NCBI GenBank assembly: GCA_002339725.1
Contig: DDKN01000007.1
Location: forward strand, 1-7,786
DNA: 7,786 nt
Direction of reading: 5' to 3'
Origin: Thiobacillus sp. UBA2597
GTDB lineage: Bacteria > Pseudomonadota > Gammaproteobacteria > Burkholderiales > Thiobacillaceae
Shown: positions 1 through 5,312 of the stretch, in pieces
Numbering within the stretch: the stretch's first letter is position 1
How the letters are laid out: the number at the start of each line of letters is the position of its first letter
The notes under the pieces: model-generated
Told to the model about the DNA's origin: nothing
Database searches by the model: none
Seen by the model: only the letters and a program-made list of their open reading frames with translations
Made by a program: the position numbers and the translations under genes

Positions 1-330
1 GGCAAGCTGACCGGCATGGCCTTCCGCGTGCCGACCTCCGACGTGTCCGTGGTCGACCTCACCGTGGAGCTGGAGAAGCCCGCCAAGTACGAGGACATCT
101 GCAAGGCGATGAAGGCCGCTTCCCAGTCCGGTGACATCAGCAAGACCCTGGGCTACACCGACGAGAAGGTGGTTTCCACCGACTTCCGCGGTTGCGGCTA
201 TTCCTCGATCTTCGACGCCGAGGCCGGCATCGCCCTGGATGACACCTTCGTCAAGGTGGTGGCCTGGTACGACAACGAGTACGGCTACACCTGCAACATG
301 CTGCGTTTCGTCCAGCACGTGGCGAAGTAA
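1..330 (+). CDS. gap: Glyceraldehyde-3-phosphate dehydrogenase, C-terminal fragment (5' end outside window)
   Basis: This is the last 109 codons of a GAPDH, open in frame from base 1 and ending with TAA at 328-330. The enzyme interconverts glyceraldehyde-3-phosphate and 1,3-bisphosphoglycerate with NAD(P) in the cytoplasm. The fragment starts in the catalytic domain with the conserved run GKLTGMAFRVPT, whose Arg is the family's phosphate-binding residue, followed by VSVVDLT. Then come VVSTDFRG, SSIFDAEAGIAL and the nicotinamide-contacting WYDNE motif near the C-terminus. The end reads YDNEYGYTCNMLRF, where many homologues have YDNEWGYSNRV. The active-site Cys and the NAD-binding Rossmann domain lie upstream, outside the window, so cofactor preference cannot be judged. 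The next gene, pgk, catalyses the following reaction and lies 155 nt downstream on the same strand. Family assignment is very secure; the choice among gap paralogues (gapA, cbbG) is not. Confidence 0.96.
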   Translation, partial: GKLTGMAFRVPTSDVSVVDLTVELEKPAKYEDICKAMKAASQSGDISKTLGYTDEKVVSTDFRGCGYSSIFDAEAGIALDDTFVKVVAWYDNEYGYTCNMLRFVQHVAK

Positions 331-337
331 GCCGCCT

Positions 338-414
338 TCAGCAATCGGCCATCAGCCGTCAGCAGCAGCGGGCCGTGTCCCGCCACATGCTGAGGGCTGA
401 CGGCTGAAAGCTGA
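338..414. repeat. Inverted array of degenerate heptamers forming a long potential hairpin
   Basis: Between gap and pgk, four successive TCAGCNN-type heptamers (338-344, 345-351 with one G change, 352-358, 359-365) are followed by a 21-nt centre and four NNGCTGA heptamers (387-393, 394-400, 401-407, 408-414). Bases 352-363 and 396-407 are a perfect 12-bp inverted repeat. Outward pairing continues over 345-349/410-414 with one G-U. Inward, 364-367/388-391 and 368-372/379-383 can also pair, separated by small bulges, leaving a 6-nt loop. There is no T-tract, so this is not a classical intrinsic terminator. A role as an RNA stabiliser, processing site or extragenic repeat family member is inference. 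Confidence 0.7.
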
Positions 415-433
415 CCCACTCATGCGTGAGCTG

Positions 434-468
434 TAAGGCATAAGCCGCCTTATTCCTTACACCTTACT
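434..468. repeat. Second heptamer array and small hairpin before the pgk ribosome-binding site
   Basis: Two TAAGNCN heptamers (434-440, 441-447) are followed directly by three CCTTANN heptamers (448-454, 455-461, 462-468). TAAGGC at 434-439 pairs perfectly with GCCTTA at 447-452 around a 7-nt loop. GTAAGG at 433-438 can alternatively pair with CCTTAC at 455-460 or 462-467. The array ends 5 nt before the AGGAG ribosome-binding site of pgk (474-478), so alternative pairings could change the spacing of structure to the translation start. Any regulatory effect is inference. Confidence 0.5.
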
Positions 469-485
469 TTCACAGGAGTTGAACC

Positions 486-1667
486 ATGTCCGTCATTCGC
501 GTGACCGATCTCGATCTCAAAGGCAAGCGTGTCCTGATCCGTGCCGACCTCAACGTGCCCGTCAAGGATGGCAAAGTCACTTCCGACGCCCGCATCACCG
601 CCTCCATGCGCACCATCGAGCACTGCCTCAAGGCGGGCGCCAAGGTGATGGTCACCTCCCACCTGGGCCGTCCGACCGAGGGCGAATGGTCGGAAGAGGT
701 TTCGCTCAAGCCGGTGGCCGAGAACATCGCCGCCCGCCTGGGCAAGCCGGTGCGCCTGATCAAGGATTGGGTCGACGGCGGCTTCGATGTGGCCGAGGGC
801 GAGCTGGTGGTGCTGGAAAACTGCCGGGTGAACAAGGGCGAGAAGAAGAACCTGGACGAGACCGCCCAGAAGTATGCCAAGCTGTGCGACGTCTTTGTCA
901 TGGACGCCTTCGGCACCGCCCACCGGGCCGAGGCCTCGACCCATGGCGTGGCCAAGTTCGCCCCGGTTGCCGCGGCCGGCATTCTGCTCATGGAAGAACT
1001 GGACGCCCTGCAGAAGGCCCTGGCCAATCCGGCCCGGCCCATGGTCGCCATCGTCGGCGGCTCCAAGGTGTCGACCAAGCTAACCGTGCTCGAGGCCTTG
1101 TCCGAGAAGGTCGACCAGCTGGTGGTCGGCGGCGGCATCGCCAACACCTTCCTCAAGGCCACCGGCAAGAACGTCGGCAAATCCCTGTGCGAGGACGATC
1201 TGGTGCCCACCGCCAAGGCCCTGATCGAGAAGATGGCCAAGCGCGGCGCCTCCATCCCCATCGCGGTCGACGTGGTGGTGGGCAAGAAATTCGACGCCAA
1301 CGAGCCGGCGGTGCTGAAGAGCGCCGATCAGGTGGCCGACGATGACATGATCTTCGACATCGGCCCGAAGAGCGCCCAGGAGCTGGTCGACATCATCATG
1401 AAGGCCGGCACCGTGGTCTGGAACGGCCCGGTCGGCGTGTTCGAGTTCGACCAGTTCGGCGAAGGCACCAAGGCCATCGCCAAGGCCATCGCCGAGACCC
1501 GCGCCTTCACCCTGGCCGGCGGCGGCGACACCATCGCCGCCATCCAGAAGTACGACATCTACGACAAGGTGTCCTACATCTCCACCGCGGGCGGCGCCTT
1601 CCTGGAATACCTCGAGGGCAAGACCCTGCCGGCCGTGGCCATTCTGGAAGAGCGGGCCAAGGCCTGA
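486..1667 (+). CDS. pgk: Phosphoglycerate kinase
   Basis: The 393-residue cytoplasmic enzyme transfers phosphate between 1,3-bisphosphoglycerate and ADP, giving 3-phosphoglycerate and ATP; it runs in reverse in gluconeogenesis and the Calvin cycle. Substrate-binding motifs of the N-terminal lobe are intact: RADLNVP (residues 19-25), HLGRP (59-63), LENCR (110-114) and DAFGTAHR (140-147). The C-terminal nucleotide lobe shows GGSKVSTK (191-198), VWNGPVGVFE (311-320) and GGGDT (345-349). Length is typical for bacterial Pgk. The ATG at 486 is supported by AGGAG at 474-478 with a 7-nt spacer and by the normal N-terminus. It follows gap, the enzyme of the preceding step, after a repeat-bearing 155-nt spacer, and pyk follows after 75 nt, so co-transcription is likely though not proven. 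Nothing looks damaged. Very sure. Confidence 0.98.
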   Translation: MSVIRVTDLDLKGKRVLIRADLNVPVKDGKVTSDARITASMRTIEHCLKAGAKVMVTSHLGRPTEGEWSEEVSLKPVAENIAARLGKPVRLIKDWVDGGFDVAEGELVVLENCRVNKGEKKNLDETAQKYAKLCDVFVMDAFGTAHRAEASTHGVAKFAPVAAAGILLMEELDALQKALANPARPMVAIVGGSKVSTKLTVLEALSEKVDQLVVGGGIANTFLKATGKNVGKSLCEDDLVPTAKALIEKMAKRGASIPIAVDVVVGKKFDANEPAVLKSADQVADDDMIFDIGPKSAQELVDIIMKAGTVVWNGPVGVFEFDQFGEGTKAIAKAIAETRAFTLAGGGDTIAAIQKYDIYDKVSYISTAGGAFLEYLEGKTLPAVAILEERAKA

Positions 1668-1699
1668 GTCGGGAGCCGGGAGCCGGGGGCGCGGCGCCC
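1668..1699. repeat. Tandem GYCGGGR heptamers and a GC-rich dyad in the pgk-pyk spacer
   Basis: Immediately after the pgk stop codon come three tandem heptamers of form G(T/C)CGGG(A/G) at 1668-1674, 1675-1681 and 1682-1688. They run into a perfect odd-centred dyad, GGGCGC and GCGCCC flanking one G (1687-1692 and 1694-1699). No T-tract follows, so termination here is unlikely. The rest of the 75-nt spacer, to the pyk start at 1743, holds nothing else I recognise. The seven-base period matches the gap-pgk spacer although the unit sequence differs. Confidence 0.5.
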
Positions 1700-1742
1700 T
1701 CGCTCTCCCCGCACCGCTCACCCTGCTCGACTGAGATAAATC

Positions 1743-3179
1743 ATGATTCGCAGAACCAAAATCGTCGCCACCCTCGGCCCCGCCTGCTCGGACCCCAAGG
1801 TCCTGGACAAGATGGCCGAGGCCGGCGTGGACGTGGTGCGCCTGAATTTCTCCCACGGCACACCGGAAGACCATATCCAGCGCGCGGAATTGATCCGCTC
1901 GATCGCCAAGACCCGGGGCCGCGCCATCGGTGTGCTGGTCGACCTGCAGGGCCCCAAGATCCGCATCGGCAAGTTCAAGGATGGCAAGATCCAGCTCAAG
2001 GTCGGCGACCCCTTCATCCTCGACGCCAGCTGCGAACTGGGTGACCAGACCCGGGTCGGCCTCGACTACAAGGAGCTGGTGAAGGACGTCTCGCGCGGCT
2101 CCACCCTGATCCTGGACGACGGCCGGATCGAGATGTGGGTGGAGGAGGTCAAGGGCAACGAGGTGCACTGCAAGGTCACCCGGGGTGGCGTGCTCTCCAA
2201 CAACAAAGGCATCAACCGCAAGGGCGGCGGCCTTTCGGCGGCCGCCCTGACCGACAAGGACAAGGAAGACATCAAGACCGCCGCCCGGCTCAAGGCCGAC
2301 TACCTGGCCGTGTCCTTCCCCAAGTCGGCGGCCGACATCCAGGAAGCGCGCGAACTGCTGCAGGCGGCCAAGGGCAAGGCCTGGATCGTGGCCAAGATCG
2401 AACGGGTCGAGGCGGTCGAGGCCCTGGAAGAGATCATCAATGCCGCCGATGCCATCATGGTGGCGCGCGGCGACCTCGGGGTCGAGGTGGGCGATGCCGC
2501 CGTGCCGGCCCTGCAGAAGAAGATGATCCGCATGGCCCAGGAGCGCAACAAGCTGGTGATCACCGCGACCCAGATGATGGAGTCGATGATCAATAACCCC
2601 ATTCCGACCCGGGCCGAAGTGTCCGACGTGGCCAACGCCGTGCTCGACGGCACCGATGCCGTGATGCTGTCGGCCGAAACCGCCGCCGGCCAGTACCCGG
2701 TGGAAGCGGTGGAGGCCATGCATCGGGTCTGCGTCGAGGCGGAAAAGGAAATGGAGCCCTACTTCGAGGGCAAGCTGCTCGACCACGGCTTTTTGCGGGT
2801 GGACGAGGCGATCGCCATGTCCGCTGCCTTCACCGCCCTGCACCTGAACATCAAGGCGATCGCCGCCATGACCCAGTCCGGTTCGACCGCCTTGTGGATG
2901 AGCCGGATGAGCACCAACGTGCCGATCTACGCCTTGACACCCGAAACCGAAACCCGTAGAAAAGTCAGTCTGTTCCGCGGTGTCTACCCGATCAACTTCA
3001 AGCCCTCCAGCAACGATCGCGAGCAATTGCTGGCCGAAGCGGAAGACGAGCTGAGGCGGCGTGGCGCGGTGCGCAACGGCGATCTGATCCTGCTCACCAT
3101 CGGCGAGCCGATCGGCCGGCCGGGCGGCACCAACACCCTGAAGATCGTCCGCGTGGGCGAGCGGAAGACCGATTTATAG
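1743..3179 (+). CDS. pyk: Pyruvate kinase, PykA-like
   Basis: This cytoplasmic enzyme of 478 residues converts phosphoenolpyruvate and ADP to pyruvate and ATP, the last step of glycolysis. Catalytic motifs are in place: VVRLNFSHG (residues 31-39), VDLQGPKIR (66-74), AKIER with the catalytic Lys218 and metal-binding Glu220, ARGDLGVE with Asp244 (241-248), and ATQMMESMI (275-283). The stretch PTRAEVSDVANAVLDGTDAV, at residues 288-307, is the family hallmark. The segment NNKGIN..GGGLSA (153-166) and the total length match E. coli PykA (480 aa, as I recall it) better than PykF, which hints at activation by AMP or sugar phosphates rather than fructose-1,6-bisphosphate; that is inference. The start at 1743 fits the conserved MIRRTKIVATLGP N-terminus, but only a weak GAG precedes it. 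The aldolase gene follows after 22 nt, so the two are probably co-transcribed. A possible internal promoter lies within residues 398-407. Confidence 0.97.
   Translation: MIRRTKIVATLGPACSDPKVLDKMAEAGVDVVRLNFSHGTPEDHIQRAELIRSIAKTRGRAIGVLVDLQGPKIRIGKFKDGKIQLKVGDPFILDASCELGDQTRVGLDYKELVKDVSRGSTLILDDGRIEMWVEEVKGNEVHCKVTRGGVLSNNKGINRKGGGLSAAALTDKDKEDIKTAARLKADYLAVSFPKSAADIQEARELLQAAKGKAWIVAKIERVEAVEALEEIINAADAIMVARGDLGVEVGDAAVPALQKKMIRMAQERNKLVITATQMMESMINNPIPTRAEVSDVANAVLDGTDAVMLSAETAAGQYPVEAVEAMHRVCVEAEKEMEPYFEGKLLDHGFLRVDEAIAMSAAFTALHLNIKAIAAMTQSGSTALWMSRMSTNVPIYALTPETETRRKVSLFRGVYPINFKPSSNDREQLLAEAEDELRRRGAVRNGDLILLTIGEPIGRPGGTNTLKIVRVGERKTDL
2934..2962 (+). promoter_or_regulatory. Candidate internal sigma-70-type promoter within pyk, facing fba
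   Basis: A perfect TTGACA (2934-2939) is followed after exactly 17 nt by TAGAAA (2957-2962), which matches the -10 consensus at four of six positions, including the first T and second A. A start near 2969 would give a leader of roughly 230 nt before fba. The site overlaps codons unusual for this gene (TTG, ACA, CGT, AGA, AAA, then AGT), whereas the flanking codons are almost all G- or C-ending. Prediction only; a chance match remains possible. Confidence 0.35.
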
Positions 3180-3201
3180 TTAACCCATAGGAGAAAGTCA
3201 G

Positions 3202-4269
3202 ATGGCTCTCATTACCCTGCGTCAGCTGCTGGACCATGCCGCCGAACACGGCTATGGCCTGCCGGCGTTCAACGTCAACAACATGGAACAGGTGAAATCG
3301 ATCATGGAGGCCGCCGCCGCGGTCGACTCCCCCGTGATCCTGCAAGGTTCCGCCGGTGCCCGCTCCTATGCCGGCGAGCCCTTCCTGCGTCATCTGATCC
3401 TGGCCGCGATCGAGATGTATCCGCACATCCCGATCTGCATGCACCAGGACCACGGTGCCTCCCCCGCCGTCTGCTTCCGCTCCATCCAGTCCGGCTTTTC
3501 CTCGGTGATGATGGACGGCTCGCTGATGGAAGATGCCAAGACCCCCTCTTCCTATGAATACAACGTCAACACCACGCGCAAGGTGGTGGAGCTGGCGCAC
3601 GCCTGCGGCGTCTCGGTCGAAGGCGAACTGGGCTGCCTGGGCTCGCTCGAGACCGGCATGGCCGGCGAGGAAGACGGCGTCGGCGCCGAGGGCAAGCTGG
3701 ACCACAGCCAGCTGCTGACCGATCCCAACGAGGCCGCCGACTTCGTCAAGAAGACCCACGTCGACGCCCTGGCCATCGCCATCGGCACCAGCCACGGCGC
3801 CTACAAGTTCACCCAGAAGCCCACCGGCAAGGTGCTGCGCATCGATCGGGTGAAGGAAATCCATCAGCGCATCCCCAGCGTGCACCTGGTCATGCATGGC
3901 TCCTCCTCGGTGCCGGAAGACTGGCTCGCCATCATCAACAGCTACGGCGGCGACATGGGCCAGACCTATGGCGTGCCGGTGTCCGAGATCGTGGAAGGCA
4001 TCAAGAACGGCGTGCGCAAGGTCAACATCGACACCGACCTGCGCATGGCCTCGACCGGCGCCATCCGCAAGCACCTGGCCGAAGACAAGAAGAACTTCGA
4101 CCCGCGCAAGTTCCTCAAGGAAGCCTCCAAGGCGATGAGCGGCATCTGCCAGGCCCGTTACGAGGCCTTCGGTTCCGCCGGCATGGCGAGCAAGATCAAG
4201 AAGGTCTACTCGCTGGAGGAAATGTACAAGCGCTACGAGAAGGGCGAGCTCGATCCCAAGGTCAACTGA
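3202..4269 (+). CDS. fba: Class II fructose-1,6-bisphosphate aldolase (CbbA-like)
   Basis: This zinc-dependent cytoplasmic aldolase of 355 residues reversibly splits fructose-1,6-bisphosphate into dihydroxyacetone phosphate and glyceraldehyde-3-phosphate. Related enzymes of this subtype also handle sedoheptulose-1,7-bisphosphate in the Calvin cycle. Visible active-site elements are HQDHG (81-85, catalytic Asp83 and zinc ligand His84), VEGELGCLG (139-147), GTSHGAYKF (195-203, zinc ligand His198), MHGSSSVP (231-238, zinc ligand His232) and the phosphate-binding KVNIDTDLR (273-281). The N-terminus MALITLRQLLDHAAE and the length match the betaproteobacterial form known from Neisseria. AGGAG at 3189-3193, 8 nt from the ATG, supports the start. 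It lies 22 nt after pyk and ends just before a strong terminator, so it is the last gene of the glycolytic block. Whether the host fixes CO2 cannot be told from this window. Confidence 0.97.
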   Translation: MALITLRQLLDHAAEHGYGLPAFNVNNMEQVKSIMEAAAAVDSPVILQGSAGARSYAGEPFLRHLILAAIEMYPHIPICMHQDHGASPAVCFRSIQSGFSSVMMDGSLMEDAKTPSSYEYNVNTTRKVVELAHACGVSVEGELGCLGSLETGMAGEEDGVGAEGKLDHSQLLTDPNEAADFVKKTHVDALAIAIGTSHGAYKFTQKPTGKVLRIDRVKEIHQRIPSVHLVMHGSSSVPEDWLAIINSYGGDMGQTYGVPVSEIVEGIKNGVRKVNIDTDLRMASTGAIRKHLAEDKKNFDPRKFLKEASKAMSGICQARYEAFGSAGMASKIKKVYSLEEMYKRYEKGELDPKVN

Positions 4270-4287
4270 TCCGCGCCCCAGGGCAAC

Positions 4288-4318
4288 AAGGCGGCTTCGG
4301 CCGCCTTTTGTCTTTCTT
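4288..4318 (+). terminator. Intrinsic terminator after fba
   Basis: A perfect 8-bp stem (4288-4295 with 4300-4307, AAGGCGGC against GCCGCCTT) closes the extra-stable loop TTCG (4296-4299). A T-rich tail follows, beginning in the stem and running to about 4318. It lies 18 nt after the fba stop codon and is the clearest transcription end in the window, separating the glycolytic block from purC. Confidence 0.93.
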
Positions 4319-4338
4319 GGCGCGGCCGTCCGCCGACC

Positions 4339-4400
4339 GTTTGCCGTCGGCAGACGCGCGATTTTCCGGCAAACTGCTGACTGCCAACCGACCACCTGCC
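4339..4400. repeat. Inverted repeat and period-7 tract upstream of purC
   Basis: GTTTGCCG at 4339-4346 is a perfect inverted repeat of CGGCAAAC at 4367-4374, with a 20-nt centre. From 4373 to 4400 the sequence falls into four loosely matching heptamers beginning AC (4373-4379, 4380-4386, 4387-4393, 4394-4400), running almost up to the purC start codon. It could be an operator, a mRNA hairpin or another member of the spacer repeats seen near gap and pgk. I see no convincing -35/-10 pair for purC in this 134-nt gap. Confidence 0.4.
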
Positions 4401-4403
4401 ACC

Positions 4404-5285
4404 ATGACCGATACCCTGTTCGAGACCTCGATCCAGTCGCTGCCGCTGATCCACCGGGGCAAGGTGCGCGACATCTACGCCATCGACGCTGAGCGCATGC
4501 TGATCGTCACCACCGACCGCCTGTCCGCCTTCGATGTGGTGCTGCCCACGCCGATCCCGGGCAAGGGCCGGGTGCTCACCGCGGTATCCAACTTCTGGTT
4601 CGACAAGCTCAAACACATCCTGCCCAACCATCTGACCGGCGACAGGGCGGAAGACGTGGTGGCACCGGCGGAGCGCGCCCAGGTCGCCGGCCGCGCCGTC
4701 GTGGTCAGACGGCTGAAGGCGCTGCCGGTCGAGGCCATCGTGCGTGGCTATCTGGTGGGCAGCGGCTGGGCCGACTATCAGAAGACCGGGCGCGTCTGCG
4801 GCATCGCCCTGCCGCCCGGACTCAGGCAGGCCGAACGCCTGCCCGAGCCGCTGTTCACCCCGTCAACCAAGGCCGCGGTGGGCGAGCACGACGAGAACAT
4901 CGACTTCGCCCGCTGCGAACAGCTCCTGGGCAAGGACCTCGCGGCCCAGGTGCGCGACGCCGCCCTGGCCCTGTACAAGACCGCGGCGGAGTATGCGCTC
5001 ACCCGGGGCATCATCATCGCCGATACCAAGTTCGAATTCGGCCTGGACGAGCAGGGCCGGCTGACCCTGATCGACGAGGCCCTGACCCCGGATTCCTCCC
5101 GCTTCTGGCCGGCCGACCAGTATCAGGTCGGCAGCAATCCGCCCAGCTTCGACAAACAATACGTGCGCGACTGGCTCACCGCTTCCGGCTGGAACAAGCA
5201 GGCACCCGGACCGGCGTTGCCGGCCGAGGTGGTGCAGAAGACGGCGGAGAAATATGCCGAGGCCTTGCGCCGGCTGACGTCCTGA
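4404..5285 (+). CDS. purC: Phosphoribosylaminoimidazole-succinocarboxamide synthase (SAICAR synthase)
   Basis: This 293-residue cytoplasmic enzyme of de novo purine synthesis joins CAIR and aspartate with ATP to give SAICAR. Recognisable motifs are LIHRGKVRDIY (residues 15-25, nucleotide-binding lobe), TTDRLSAFDVVLP (36-48), VEAIVRGYLVGSGW (109-122), the signature region LPEPLFTPSTKA (146-157), IIIADTKFEFG (203-213) and LIDEALTPDSSRFW (222-235). The ATG at 4404 gives the N-terminus usual for the longer, betaproteobacterial-type PurC. The frame stays open upstream to a TTG at 4308, but that extension begins inside the fba terminator and is repeat-like, so it is rejected. No Shine-Dalgarno sequence is visible before 4404, which is unusual beside pgk and fba. 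It is transcribed separately from the glycolytic block and converges on a c-di-GMP gene; purE and purK do not follow. Very sure of the family. Confidence 0.97.
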   Translation: MTDTLFETSIQSLPLIHRGKVRDIYAIDAERMLIVTTDRLSAFDVVLPTPIPGKGRVLTAVSNFWFDKLKHILPNHLTGDRAEDVVAPAERAQVAGRAVVVRRLKALPVEAIVRGYLVGSGWADYQKTGRVCGIALPPGLRQAERLPEPLFTPSTKAAVGEHDENIDFARCEQLLGKDLAAQVRDAALALYKTAAEYALTRGIIIADTKFEFGLDEQGRLTLIDEALTPDSSRFWPADQYQVGSNPPSFDKQYVRDWLTASGWNKQAPGPALPAEVVQKTAEKYAEALRRLTS

Positions 5286-5293
5286 CCTGGCCC

Positions 5294-5312
5294 GGGCCTG
5301 TCGTTCAGGCCC
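5294..5312. terminator. Possible shared hairpin between convergent purC and the c-di-GMP gene
   Basis: A perfect 7-bp stem (GGGCCTG at 5294-5300 with CAGGCCC at 5306-5312) encloses a 5-nt loop. It sits in the 19-nt gap between the two converging genes and overlaps the stop codon of the - strand gene (5305-5307). No T-tract follows on either strand, so it is at best a weak or Rho-assisted bidirectional terminator. Confidence 0.4.

Noticed and set aside
345..414. Intrinsic terminator between gap and pgk
   Set aside because: The stem is long, but no run of T follows on the + strand and the arms are built from heptamers, so it is reported as a repeat structure instead.
338..468. CRISPR array or tRNA-like element in the gap-pgk spacer
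   Set aside because: The units are only seven bases with no spacers of 25-40 nt between identical repeats, and no cloverleaf with a T-arm consensus can be drawn.
1080..3026. 648-codon open frame on the - strand, antisense to pgk and pyk
   Set aside because: Its translation is rich in Gly, His, Asp and Val without any recognisable domain. It mirrors the G/C-ending codons of two certain genes on the other strand and overlaps their intergenic spacer. This is a common artefact of high-GC coding DNA.
3094..4395. 433-codon open frame on the - strand, antisense to fba
   Set aside because: It has the same low-complexity G/H/D/V composition, runs through the fba terminator, and has no family resemblance.
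4308..4403. N-terminal extension of purC from a TTG at 4308
   Set aside because: The TTG lies in the T-tract of the fba terminator, the extension has no ribosome-binding site and no PurC homology, and the normal family N-terminus begins at 4404.
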